Shown piece by piece: positions 8,394 through 16,578 of a DNA stretch of 29,645 nucleotides (positions are counted from its first letter, which is position 1; every line of letters starts with the position of its first letter). The position numbers were made by a program, and so were the translations under genes. Origin of the DNA: JAHBNG01 sp039028975 (GTDB lineage: Bacteria; Chloroflexota; Anaerolineae; Caldilineales; Caldilineaceae). The notes under the pieces are model-generated. The model saw only the letters and a list, made by a program, of their open reading frames with translations. It was not told the origin of the DNA and did no database searches. The DNA lies in the NCBI GenBank assembly GCA_039028975.1, contig JBCCHB010000186.1, forward strand, positions 1 to 29,645. Reading direction: 5' to 3'.

Positions 8394-8399
8394 TATAAT
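8394..8399 (+). promoter_or_regulatory. Candidate -10 box of the hydrolase-amidohydrolase unit
   Basis: A perfect TATAAT lies 23 nt before the ATG at 8423, implying a short leader that contains a GGAAGGG Shine-Dalgarno. No good -35 is visible at 16-18 nt upstream, so an activator may be needed, or the match may be chance. Confidence 0.4.
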
Positions 8400-8422
8400 C
8401 CGCAAAAATCGGAAGGGTAGTC

Positions 8423-9271
8423 ATGACTGAATCTACATTGTTGTTCGATCAAGTCGAGGATGGATACGCTGACAACGGTGGCGTCAAGATCCACTATGTA
8501 ACCATAGGCTCAGGTCCGCTCCTGGTAATGATTCATGGTTTTCCAGAATTTTGGTATTCATGGCGCAATCAGATGCCTGCCCTGGCTGAACAATTTCGCG
8601 TCGTGGCAGTGGATCTGCGGGGCTACAATTTGAGCGACAAGCCGATTGGCGTGGAACAATATTCTATGCGTCACCTGGTCAGCGACATTGTGGCAGTCAT
8701 CGAGCATCTAGGCGAAAAAGAGGCGGTCATTGTCGGTCACGATTGGGGTGGCATGGTCTCATGGGCCTTGGCTATGTTCCGGCCCGACTTAGTTGAGCGG
8801 CTCATAATCTGTAATCTACCGCATCCGAACGGATTAGGACGCGAGCTAGCCCATAACCCTGCTCAGCAGAAGAATAGCCAGTACGCTCGCAACTTTCAGC
8901 AAGAAGGATCCCATGACAAACTGACGGCAGAAGGTTTGGCCGAATGGATCAGCGATGGGGAGGCGAAGCCCCACTATTTAGCCGCCTATGAGCGCTCTGA
9001 CTTTGAAGCGATGCTAAATTACTACAAAGCCAACTATCCTCGGGAACCTTATATCGAACCAGATCCAACCACTACAACCAAAGTCCAGTGCCCTGTTCTG
9101 ATGATTCATGGCTTAGAGGATTGGGCGCTATTGCCTGGTGCACTGAACAATACGTGGGAATGGCTGGAGAAGGATCTAACGCTGATTACTGTACCGGGTG
9201 CAGGGCACTTTGTACAGCAGGACGCGGCAGAATTTGTAACGAAATCCATGTTAATGTGGCTGAATCGGTAG
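8423..9271 (+). CDS. Alpha/beta hydrolase, epoxide hydrolase-like
   Basis: 282 residues, typical of soluble epoxide hydrolases and haloacetate dehalogenases. Motifs in order: HGFPEFWYSWR (38-48) for the oxyanion hole, nucleophile Asp107 in GHDWGGM, a cap region with MLNYYKANYP (197-206) whose tyrosines could polarise an epoxide, acid Asp233 in HGLEDWAL, and His262 in GAGHF. An aspartate rather than serine nucleophile points to hydrolysis of an epoxide or carbon-halogen bond through an alkyl-enzyme ester. No signal peptide, so cytoplasmic. A strong GGAAGGG Shine-Dalgarno sets the start. It is followed after 7 nt by the amidohydrolase lipoprotein gene, so the two are co-transcribed. Substrate unknown. 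Confidence 0.9.
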   Translation: MTESTLLFDQVEDGYADNGGVKIHYVTIGSGPLLVMIHGFPEFWYSWRNQMPALAEQFRVVAVDLRGYNLSDKPIGVEQYSMRHLVSDIVAVIEHLGEKEAVIVGHDWGGMVSWALAMFRPDLVERLIICNLPHPNGLGRELAHNPAQQKNSQYARNFQQEGSHDKLTAEGLAEWISDGEAKPHYLAAYERSDFEAMLNYYKANYPREPYIEPDPTTTTKVQCPVLMIHGLEDWALLPGALNNTWEWLEKDLTLITVPGAGHFVQQDAAEFVTKSMLMWLNR

Positions 9272-9278
9272 GTGACAG

Positions 9279-10202
9279 ATGAAAATTTATGCTTCAGTAT
9301 TCATTCTCGTGCTGTCCATACTTCTTACAGGCTGCGCCCTTGTTTTGCCACAGGCTCAAACTTTTCCAGATATTGAAGAGTCTCCAACTGTCGAAGAATC
9401 TACGAATACCAACCAAATCGTTGAGAATGACAGTGAAAAAGACAATTCTCTCCCCATCTTTGATACCCACGCCCATTACAAGCAGGAAGCTTGGGATGTC
9501 TTTTCTCCTAGTGAGATCATCCAGATCATGGAGCGGGCCAACGTCCCTCATGCCCTAGTATCTAGTACGCCAGATGAAGGCACGCGTATGCTCTACACCG
9601 AAGACCCGGCGCGAATCATTCCTTTTTTGCGGCCTTACCATGGTGAAATCAATTCCAGCAATTGGACCACGGATCCAGAGATGTTGACCTATCTGAATAG
9701 CCGATTGGAGATGCCCATCTATCGCGGCATTGGTGAATTTCACTTACATGATATAGGCAAAGCCGACTCACCTACCATGCGTGAGACAGCACGTTTGGCT
9801 GTAGAGCAGGATCTCTATCTCCACATTCATTCCGGTGCGGCGGCAGTTCGAACGGTCTTCGAGTACCAGCCTGACGCAAAGATTCTTTGGGCACATGCTG
9901 GGATGAGTGAACCGCCAGCGGTGGTTTCGGCCATGATGGATGAGTATACTCAGTTGTGGACTGACATCTCGATTCGCGAATTTCAGATTGCGCCCGACGG
10001 CAAATTAGATCCAGCATGGGAGGCGCTCTTTTTGCGCCATCCAGATCGGATCACCGTGGGCAGTGATACATGGGTCACACCTCGCTGGCGAACCTACGAA
10101 CAGATTATCGAATTTGACCGAGTTTGGCTCAATCAGCTCCCACGAGACATTGCTGAAATGATTGCGTTTGGCAACGCCATGCGCCTTTTTGGAAATCGAT
10201 AA
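9279..10202 (+). CDS. Amidohydrolase-family lipoprotein
   Basis: 307 residues. A lipoprotein signal peptide ends in LLTGC with lipidated Cys19. An acidic/asparagine-rich linker follows to about residue 57. The catalytic TIM barrel of the amidohydrolase-2 type follows: FDTHAHY (Asp62, His64, His66), GEFH with Glu153, LHIHSGA (His182, His184), AHAGM (His206) and GSDTW (Asp263). These residues match the metal-ligand pattern of the superfamily, which hydrolyses amides, esters or lactones or decarboxylates acids. Being tethered outside the membrane is unusual for this family and suggests action on an external substrate. It is separated from the hydrolase by 7 nt, with a GGTAGGTGA Shine-Dalgarno region. 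Confidence 0.85.
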   Translation: MKIYASVFILVLSILLTGCALVLPQAQTFPDIEESPTVEESTNTNQIVENDSEKDNSLPIFDTHAHYKQEAWDVFSPSEIIQIMERANVPHALVSSTPDEGTRMLYTEDPARIIPFLRPYHGEINSSNWTTDPEMLTYLNSRLEMPIYRGIGEFHLHDIGKADSPTMRETARLAVEQDLYLHIHSGAAAVRTVFEYQPDAKILWAHAGMSEPPAVVSAMMDEYTQLWTDISIREFQIAPDGKLDPAWEALFLRHPDRITVGSDTWVTPRWRTYEQIIEFDRVWLNQLPRDIAEMIAFGNAMRLFGNR

Positions 10203-10230
10203 ATCAGCCCGATACTTTGTCCCCTACCAA

Positions 10231-10315
10231 CTATACTCAGCTCCGTTTGAAAACAGGTGTTTTGTCTTCCCCGGTAGAACTTCCGAAAACAATTGTTTCT
10301 AAAATGACCGTAGTT
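10231..10315 (+). repeat. Dispersed element, copy A, upstream of the aldolase gene
   Basis: Starts CTATACTCAGCTCCGTTT and ends AATGACCGTAGT, 30 nt before the aldolase ATG. It holds two dyads, AAAACA-GG-TGTTTT (10250-10263) and AAACAATTGTTT (10287-10298), with centres 36 bp apart. Its two ends match copy B, and its start matches copies C and D. I take it as a regulatory leader element; operator or leader RNA are both possible. Confidence 0.7.
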
Positions 10316-10344
10316 GAACACAATCAGAAAAGAGGAACCTAACC

Positions 10345-11067
10345 ATGTCTGCTCAACCTTCACTCAAATCACGCATCAATCGCGGCGATCTAATTATTGG
10401 CGTTGGCATGCCGCTGACGACCTCGCGCGACAAAATGGAAGAGATCTTATCCAAAGACGACTATGCTTACATTGCGGCCGATAGCCAACATTCGGCCTTC
10501 AATGAAGAGCGTTTGGCAGAATTTTGTGGCTATGCGGCTGAGTTCAATATGCCCGTGCAGTTCCGAATTAAGCATACTCGCCACACCTATCTCATCGGGA
10601 ACATGCTCGATCTGGGGCCAGCCGGCGTGGAGGTTCCCCAGGTGGAAAGTTTAGCAACGGTTGATGAAGCCTTAGAGTTCTTCTACTATCCTCAAAAAGG
10701 CAAACGAAGTTGGGGAGGCCCAGGCTATGGAGCGGATCTGGGGCTGGATCGCCTTGGCTATGCGAAGTACTGGAACGAGACTGGCGTCCTCTGGATACAG
10801 ATTGAATCGATTAACGCCGTCACCCAAGCTGGTGCATTTGCCAAGGCTGGCGTTGATTGTCTCTCTTGGGGGCCAGCCGATCTTCAGTTCAGCCTGGAAG
10901 CCCATCCTGGCCATCCCTTCCAAAGTGATGATGATTGTTTACGCCACGTGCTTCAGCAGCTTAAGGGCACAGGAATACAGGTAGCCTATCGTAGCTATGA
11001 TCCGGGTCTGCGCAACAAGTATATTGACATGGGTGTAACAGTGTTGCTGGAGAGGGCGCAAATCTAA
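10345..11067 (+). CDS. HpcH/HpaI-family aldolase
   Basis: 240 residues, near the usual 250 for class II 2-keto-3-deoxy-acid aldolases. Motifs align with the HpaI pattern: AADSQHSAFNEE (44-55) with general-base candidate His49, Arg74 in QFRIK, LDLGPAGVEVPQVES (88-102), the YYPQKGKRSWGG loop (114-125), metal ligands Glu154 in IQIES and Asp179 in GPADL. These enzymes cleave 2-keto-3-deoxy sugar acids or hydroxy-keto-diacids to pyruvate plus an aldehyde. AAGAGG lies 8-13 nt before the ATG. It sits between the hydrolase pair and the sugar importer, which suggests breakdown of an imported sugar acid. The Asp-x-x-His form (DSQH) is a slight variant of the usual D-x-E-H. Confidence 0.85.
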   Translation: MSAQPSLKSRINRGDLIIGVGMPLTTSRDKMEEILSKDDYAYIAADSQHSAFNEERLAEFCGYAAEFNMPVQFRIKHTRHTYLIGNMLDLGPAGVEVPQVESLATVDEALEFFYYPQKGKRSWGGPGYGADLGLDRLGYAKYWNETGVLWIQIESINAVTQAGAFAKAGVDCLSWGPADLQFSLEAHPGHPFQSDDDCLRHVLQQLKGTGIQVAYRSYDPGLRNKYIDMGVTVLLERAQI

Positions 11068-11089
11068 AGCGCACCAATTTGGGTGCGCT
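11068..11089 (+). terminator. Hairpin directly behind the aldolase gene
   Basis: AGCGCACC and GGTGCGCT form a perfect 8-bp GC-rich stem with a 6-nt loop, starting next to the stop codon. No T tract follows, so termination strength is doubtful. It may separate the aldolase transcript from the importer operon or protect its 3' end. Confidence 0.5.
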
Positions 11090-11154
11090 ACAAGGATGTA
11101 GATAACGGTATGTGGGCTGCGAATTTTGGTGCACGCCCAACAAATTCAAACGGA

Positions 11155-11183
11155 TTGACAAAAAATCCAATATCGTTCACAAT
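11155..11183 (+). promoter_or_regulatory. Candidate sigma70-type promoter of the importer operon
   Basis: TTGACA at 11155-11160 is followed after 17 nt by CACAAT (4 of 6 consensus) at 11178-11183. A start near 11190 would give a leader of about 200 nt that contains element copy B. It is the best -35/-10 pair I found in the window. Confidence 0.5.
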
Positions 11184-11242
11184 GGTAAGTAAGCCAGTAA
11201 CGATGGCATGCTCCCCGTCCCCGACATGTTAGCATTCAAATT

Positions 11243-11325
11243 TTTACTGAACTCCGTTTCAAATCTGATTTTGGTCTCTCCAGTCAAAGCTATGGAACTC
11301 TGGTTTTGAGAATGACCGCAGTAAA
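11243..11325 (+). repeat. Dispersed element, copy B, in the importer leader
   Basis: CTCCGTTTCAAATC near the start and GAATGACCGCAGT at the end match copy A with 52 instead of 55 nt between the conserved blocks. The TGGTTTTGAGA block at 11301-11311 matches copy C at the same spacing. It ends 67 nt before the start codon of the binding-protein gene and lies downstream of the predicted promoter. Confidence 0.65.
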
Positions 11326-11392
11326 GCTCACAAAACATTTTTCAATAGTATGACCAAATAATTATTCAACTCTAGAACTTGGAGGAAATTCC

Positions 11393-12778
11393 ATGAAGAA
11401 CGACAATCTCTCGCGACGTCGCTTTCTACAACTCTCAGCCGCAATGACGGGAAGTACACTCTTAGCAGCTTGTGCGGGTGCTTCGGCGCCAGGTGGCGGC
11501 TCTGATGCCAGCTCTGACAGCACTGACTCATCCGCATCCTCAGATAGTGCTGAACAACCCGCTGCTGAGGCAGTGAGCATGGTCTACCATTCATGGACGG
11601 CAGAACCAGAAGGCAATGGGGAAGCCATTGGTATTGGCCTGTTTGCCGAAGCCAATCCAGATATTGATATTGAGCATCGCATTACACCTTTTGGTGATTA
11701 CTGGAAAGCCCTTCTAACTGATGCTGGTATCGGTGAGCCGCCTGATGCTTACTTGATGAACAACTTCAACTGGCAGCTTTACATTGATGCTGGCATGGGT
11801 ATTGATCTAGCGCCTGCTGCGGCTATACTCGACACGCCTGGTACCAATGTTGCAGAGTATATCCCCTCTGTTGTGGAAGGCTGTAAACGTGAGGGCAAGC
11901 TTTACGGTTTCCCCAAAGCAATCAACGGTTCAGCTTTTATCATTAACAAAACCCTCTTTGATGAAGTGGGTGTCGATGTGCCGCCAGAGGATCGGGACTG
12001 GACCTACGCCGAGTTTGAAGAAGCCGCGGCGGCCATGACGGATACCGAGTCCAACGTTTTTGGTTGTAATATTGCTACAGGCCATGCGTGGATTCCTACC
12101 TTCCTCTTTACCCTAGGTGGACGATACCTGGACCCTGATGAACATAAATTTGCCGAAGGTTATCTCAACTCTGAAGGCAATGCCGAATGGGTCGGTTGGA
12201 TCAAAAACTTGGTTGACAATGGTTATCAGCCAGCCCCTGGTGGTTTGGACGCCTTTGGTGGTCAGGTCGGTGGTATGATTGGTGGCAACATCGCCGTTAA
12301 CCACACAGACGGCTTCCAACAAGTAGCCCAAGCCATGCGAGCTGATGCCCCCTATGAATGGAGTGGGGCACGCACGCCTATTCCAGCAGAAGATGTTGAG
12401 TTGAAGCCACACGTTGCCCTACACGGTGTCATGGTTCCTCAAGGCGTCAAGGATGTATCAAAAGCTGTTGAACTGGCTGGCTTCGTCAATTATGGTGCGG
12501 GTACGGACATGGATCGACCATCCAAGATGTCTACGCGTTTGGACTTTGCAGAGAAGCAGGCCCTCACCGACTATCCTCATTTCCGAGCGCTCTACGATCA
12601 AGTCTTTGCCGATGATGTCCAGGTTCATGAGGGTGCCTTTATTACCCATGTTGATATTCTGGGCGAAGAGTGGACCCAGATGATGGAGCGCGTAATCCTA
12701 AATGACATGGACGTTATGGAATCCCTCAACATCGCTGCGGCCAACTTCGATAAACGAGTTGCAGAGAAAGAAGCATAA
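11393..12778 (+). CDS. Extracellular solute-binding protein of a carbohydrate ABC importer (family 1)
   Basis: 461 residues. The N-terminus has a twin-arginine motif SRRRFLQL and a lipobox LAAC with Cys27, so it is a Tat-exported lipoprotein. A Gly/Ser/Asp-rich linker (about 28-60) leads to the two-lobed binding domain. Typical family-1 features are FAEANPDIDIEHRITPFGDYWKAL in type, with DAYLMNN, LYGFPKAINGSAFIINKTLFDE in type, and DWTYAEFEEAAAAM. Start is set by a strong GGAGGA 7 nt upstream. It delivers a sugar to the two permeases that follow. No ATPase gene is near, so a shared MsmX/UgpC-type ATPase elsewhere is likely. The ligand is not predictable, although the aldolase and isomerase neighbours hint at an acidic or modified sugar. 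Confidence 0.93.
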   Translation: MKNDNLSRRRFLQLSAAMTGSTLLAACAGASAPGGGSDASSDSTDSSASSDSAEQPAAEAVSMVYHSWTAEPEGNGEAIGIGLFAEANPDIDIEHRITPFGDYWKALLTDAGIGEPPDAYLMNNFNWQLYIDAGMGIDLAPAAAILDTPGTNVAEYIPSVVEGCKREGKLYGFPKAINGSAFIINKTLFDEVGVDVPPEDRDWTYAEFEEAAAAMTDTESNVFGCNIATGHAWIPTFLFTLGGRYLDPDEHKFAEGYLNSEGNAEWVGWIKNLVDNGYQPAPGGLDAFGGQVGGMIGGNIAVNHTDGFQQVAQAMRADAPYEWSGARTPIPAEDVELKPHVALHGVMVPQGVKDVSKAVELAGFVNYGAGTDMDRPSKMSTRLDFAEKQALTDYPHFRALYDQVFADDVQVHEGAFITHVDILGEEWTQMMERVILNDMDVMESLNIAAANFDKRVAEKEA

Positions 12779-12919
12779 GAATTGATGATTGTTGATTGAC
12801 AACTGTTGGTTGACGAAGGGTTGTTTGTAGCTGCACAAGCATTAGATACCATTCGGTCATGGAGTAAACAGATGCTTGATGTTTGTGCCGTTACAAACAG
12901 TACCGGTTTCCACAATCTA

Positions 12920-12966
12920 CGACTCAACCGATTACCGACTCAACCGATTACCGTCTTACCGATTAC
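12920..12966. repeat. 16-bp micro-tandem repeat between binding-protein and permease genes
   Basis: CGACTCAACCGATTAC occurs twice (12920-12935, 12936-12951), followed by a 15-nt variant (12952-12966). Earlier in the same 227-nt gap, GTTGATTGAC and GTTGGTTGAC repeat at about 12791-12815. The rest of 12779-13005 shows no gene or terminator, so the operon probably reads through. Confidence 0.8.
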
Positions 12967-13005
12967 TAACTTACCTACCTCCTCTGTCAAATTATCAGAA
13001 TTCTC

Positions 13006-15648
13006 ATGAACAGCTCTTCCAAATACACCTCACGCCATTGGCAAATTCTACCTTACCTGCTACCGCTACTGGTCTTTTTAGCATTAGCAGCCATTGTGAA
13101 TGCTAGCCAGCAGCGCGTCTTGGCCACGGCGGAAGAATTATCCTTCGAAGATATATCCATCCTGAATTGGTGGCAGGTCAATCAGCGTGAAAATTTGAAT
13201 ACGCTGGCAGGAATGCTGGCAGCACGCATCACTGCTGATTCTTCTTTGGACCAACTTGCCCAAGAAGTCGGCATGGCTGAGTTTAATGGCTATGTAGCCT
13301 GGGTAGATGGGACCATTGCTGTTCGCAGTGAGCTGAACGGAGAGGCCAAGATCGGAGCGCCTGAGGCGAATAAGCTCTTTCAATTCGCTCCTGCTGTAGG
13401 CTACCCCAGTGCAGATTTCTGGCAGGAGGAGGGTCAGGTCTTCTGGATGAGCATGGCTCCAGTCCATCCCGATAAAGGAGGGGGCAATGTCATTATCCAG
13501 CAGCCTATTGATGAAGCGGTGGTGGCAGATCTGGCAAACCTGACGGGAAGAGATATCATTTTTTACGACTATGCCGAAAAGACCCCGCTTCTTAGCTCCG
13601 ATCCAGCGTTGCTCTCCGATCCACCCCGTATAAGTAGAGGTTGGATGGAGGAAGTTGCTTCTGGTCAGCTTCCCAAAACGACCACCAGCAACAATAGCCA
13701 AGGGGCTCAAATTGTCGGCATGACAGGGTTTCCCGATTTTGCTGGCATTAGCTATAGCGGATATGTAGGGTTGGTTGAAGAGTCCAGCCTAGTCAACCAA
13801 CTAGTTCCCCAAAGGTTATACTGGATTCTCGCCCTTATTGCCACGCTCATTATGGGTATAGGCGCTTGGCTGCTTCACCGAATGACGGGAGCTTATCTGG
13901 ATAACCGTGGCAATACCGAACATGCCACTCGACGCGCCATTAAGCTACGGATGATTCTGATCACGCTGCTCTTCTTTTTGCCTGCGCTGGTCGTAGCTGG
14001 GTATATGATGATTCAGACAAGCAATCAAGCCATGACATTAGACATGCGCACGGCTGACGTCGCCAAGGAGATCCTCATACCCGGTATTACGGCACAAACC
14101 AGCCACATCGCTGGTTTTGCTGAAGGCGGCACTGCGTTGACGCTTGGTGAGGGTTTGAGTGAAGAGTTGACCAAGGAAGGCTTAGCCGCGGCCCTGCGAC
14201 AGGCTCATGGGCTAGAATTTGCGGTTATTGATGCGAATGGTGAGCTAACCCAGGCTGGGAATGAAGCGCTCTCCCCAGAGATGTTAGCATCCCTGGCCCA
14301 GGTAGAGCCGGGAACGACCCAAGTCGTTCAGTCAGGGCGGACAGTCATGTTGGCAGCCAGGCAACTGGGGCCAGATGGAACCACTGCAGTAGGTGGTGTT
14401 CGGCTCAACAAAAGCTTACCCAATGTGGAAGACATTTCCGGGGTTGATGTAACGCTGCTAAATGGCACTGAATCTTGGGTCACCACATTGGCCGAACTAG
14501 AGATCAATTCGCTTAATTTTGATGATGGGGTCCTTGCAGAGCTTGGCGAAGAGGGAGAATCGACATTCCTACAGACAGTGGGCTGGAATCCTGGCAAAGT
14601 GACCATATCCCAACTGCCCTTAGCGGATTCAGATGAGTGGCAGCTGGTGGTTTCTCAGGCAAGTACTGTTTGGTCAAACGCGATGCGGACATTACAGGGG
14701 TTTGGTCTCGCCAGCGTTGGTTTAGCGGCCGTGTTGGGATCCATTGTATTGCTCACCCTCCTCAATCTGGATCAGCCGCTGCTTCTACGGAGGATGTACA
14801 CAGGATACCTATTCATTCTGCCCGCGGTTATCTGGCTGGTTTGGTGGCAGCTAGGGCCAGCTCTCTTTGCTGCCTACCTCAGCTTCCATAAGTGGAGCGT
14901 GCTGAGTCCAGCTAAACCCTTTGTTGGGTTGCACAATTACCGACAGATTTGGGGGGATGATGTCTTCTGGGGAGCCATGTGGAACACGGTCATCTACGTG
15001 ACGCAAATTCCACTGGGTATCGCTTTGGCGTTGGCTTTGGCCTTGGCCCTCAACCGACCGCTGAAAGGCATTCGCTATCTGCGCACCATCTACTATATGC
15101 CAGCGGTCACCTCGGTCGTCGTCGTTTCGTTGATGTGGAAGTTGCTCTACAATAAGGACTTCGGCATATTTAATTACTTGTTCGATTTTGTTGGATTGGG
15201 TCCCTATGGATTCCTTCAATCCACGGCCATGGCTATGCCGTCAATTATGGGGATGGCAGTTTGGCTGGGTTTGGGTGCTCGCATGCTGCTCTTCTTGGCT
15301 GGCTTGCAAAGCATCCCCAACGACTTTTACGAAGCGGCAGATGTAGATGGGGCGGGACGTTGGAATAAATTCCGTCACATCACGATTCCTCTTCTGGCCC
15401 CTACCACCTTTTTCGTCTTTATTACATCAATTATCGGCTCATTTCAAGTCTTTGGTCCCATTTATGTGTTGACTCAAGGGGGTCCGGCCGGCGCAACCGA
15501 TGTGGCTGTCCACCGCATCTATTTTGAGGCGTGGCAGAACCTGCGCTTTGGCTATGCTTCGGCAGAGACCGTGATCCTCTTTGCCATTCTCTTTATAGTT
15601 ACTGTCATTCAATTTAGATACTTTGGAAGGAATGTTTCGTATGGCTAG
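13006..15648 (+). CDS. MalF-type ABC permease with a two-module extracytoplasmic sensor-like N-terminus
   Basis: 880 residues, about three times a usual sugar permease. Helix 1 (12-32) leads to a first outside module (33-269). Helix 2 (270-291), a short basic cytoplasmic turn (292-314) and helix 3 (315-336) follow. A second outside module (337-564) has a Cache-like feel (FAVIDANGELTQAG, GGVRLNKSL, DEWQLVV). Helix 4 (565-587) leads to a normal permease domain (about 597-880) with six helices and the ATPase-docking EAA loop EAADVDGAGRWNKFRHITIP (776-795). The outside modules resemble Cache/CHASE-type sensor domains of chemoreceptors and kinases by layout, but no family is certain. No HAMP, kinase or cyclase domain is present. 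The frame is continuous, so it is a true fusion in this sequence. It lies downstream of the binding-protein gene and overlaps the second permease by 8 nt. The Shine-Dalgarno is weak. Confidence 0.88.
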   Translation: MNSSSKYTSRHWQILPYLLPLLVFLALAAIVNASQQRVLATAEELSFEDISILNWWQVNQRENLNTLAGMLAARITADSSLDQLAQEVGMAEFNGYVAWVDGTIAVRSELNGEAKIGAPEANKLFQFAPAVGYPSADFWQEEGQVFWMSMAPVHPDKGGGNVIIQQPIDEAVVADLANLTGRDIIFYDYAEKTPLLSSDPALLSDPPRISRGWMEEVASGQLPKTTTSNNSQGAQIVGMTGFPDFAGISYSGYVGLVEESSLVNQLVPQRLYWILALIATLIMGIGAWLLHRMTGAYLDNRGNTEHATRRAIKLRMILITLLFFLPALVVAGYMMIQTSNQAMTLDMRTADVAKEILIPGITAQTSHIAGFAEGGTALTLGEGLSEELTKEGLAAALRQAHGLEFAVIDANGELTQAGNEALSPEMLASLAQVEPGTTQVVQSGRTVMLAARQLGPDGTTAVGGVRLNKSLPNVEDISGVDVTLLNGTESWVTTLAELEINSLNFDDGVLAELGEEGESTFLQTVGWNPGKVTISQLPLADSDEWQLVVSQASTVWSNAMRTLQGFGLASVGLAAVLGSIVLLTLLNLDQPLLLRRMYTGYLFILPAVIWLVWWQLGPALFAAYLSFHKWSVLSPAKPFVGLHNYRQIWGDDVFWGAMWNTVIYVTQIPLGIALALALALALNRPLKGIRYLRTIYYMPAVTSVVVVSLMWKLLYNKDFGIFNYLFDFVGLGPYGFLQSTAMAMPSIMGMAVWLGLGARMLLFLAGLQSIPNDFYEAADVDGAGRWNKFRHITIPLLAPTTFFVFITSIIGSFQVFGPIYVLTQGGPAGATDVAVHRIYFEAWQNLRFGYASAETVILFAILFIVTVIQFRYFGRNVSYG

Positions 15649-16564
15649 CGACAATCTGGCTCTAGATTCACAAAAGCTAGGTTCACAACAGCCACAAGAA
15701 CCTAAGGTGGTGGCTGCACAAATTGCTGGGACTGAACGATCCTGGCTAGATATGCTGGGGCGTGGTACCGTCTACGTGTTGATGGGGTTTTTGGCCTTTA
15801 CGACACTTTTCCCTTTCTACTTCATGATCAATACCTCGCTCATGTCTCTGAACGAGGCATTTACCTACCCACCGCACCTAGTGCCGCCCAATCCAAAGTG
15901 GGGCAACTATATCCAAATCTTCGACCAACTGCCCTTTGCCCGCTTCTTCCTCAATTCTACCATTCATGTAGTGGGAGTGATTGCTGGGCGTTTCTTTATT
16001 GTGACCATGGCGGCCTATGCCTTTGCCCGCATCGACTTTCCAGGGCGCAACAAAATCTTCTTGGGTTTTCTGGCATTTATGATGATTCCCAACGCGGTTA
16101 CCCTGGTATCTAGCTTCATTATTTTGCAGAGCATGGGCTGGATCAATACCTACATGGCATTAATCATCCCTGAGTTTAATTATATTTGGGGCATCTTCCT
16201 CATGCGCCAGTACTTCATAACCCTACCAGTGAGTCTGGAGGATGCCTCACGCATTGACGGCGCATCTGAATTCAGAACCTTTTTTAACATCTTCCTTCCA
16301 CTGGCTAAACCAGCCCTTATGGTTGTCATTCTCTTTACCTTCTCGGATACGTGGAAGCAGTTTCTTTGGCCCCTGATTGTGACACGTTCTATTGAGATGC
16401 GTACAGTTGAAGTAGGTATTGCGCTGTTACAAAATCAGTATTCATCTGACTTCCCGCTTCAGATGACTGCGGCGACATTGGTAGCCCTACCCATTATTAT
16501 TATTTTCTTCTTTACACAGGACTACTTTATGGAGGGTATCAATTTGAGTGGGACGACGAAGTAG
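15641..16564 (+). CDS. MalG-type carbohydrate ABC permease
   Basis: 307 residues with a ~35-residue cytoplasmic N-terminal tail and six membrane helices starting near residue 43. The EAA loop is LEDASRIDGASEFRTFFNIF, about 65% through the protein as usual for this family. It pairs with the larger permease to form the sugar channel. I chose the ATG at 15641 because GGAAGG at 15625-15630 is 10 nt upstream; in-frame TTG (15623) and ATG (15632) overlap that site. The start lies inside the preceding gene, giving an 8-nt overlap (ATGGCTAG) and likely translational coupling. No cognate ATPase gene follows. Confidence 0.92.
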   Translation: MASDNLALDSQKLGSQQPQEPKVVAAQIAGTERSWLDMLGRGTVYVLMGFLAFTTLFPFYFMINTSLMSLNEAFTYPPHLVPPNPKWGNYIQIFDQLPFARFFLNSTIHVVGVIAGRFFIVTMAAYAFARIDFPGRNKIFLGFLAFMMIPNAVTLVSSFIILQSMGWINTYMALIIPEFNYIWGIFLMRQYFITLPVSLEDASRIDGASEFRTFFNIFLPLAKPALMVVILFTFSDTWKQFLWPLIVTRSIEMRTVEVGIALLQNQYSSDFPLQMTAATLVALPIIIIFFFTQDYFMEGINLSGTTK

Positions 16565-16578
16565 GTATCTATTCATAT

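Noticed and set aside
8261..8494. 77-codon minus-strand frame over the hydrolase promoter
   Set aside because: Overlaps the hydrolase start, -10 box and dyad, with no protein-like motif.
10231..10240. TATACT at the start of element copies as a promoter -10 box
   Set aside because: No -35-like sequence at 16-18 nt upstream in copies A or C, and copies C and D are not placed to start a gene.
12920..12966. CRISPR-like array
   Set aside because: Units are only 15-16 bp, directly adjacent without spacers, and no cas genes are nearby.
13138..13710. 190-codon minus-strand frame inside the fused permease gene
   Set aside because: Antisense to a well-supported sensor-permease frame, no family resemblance.
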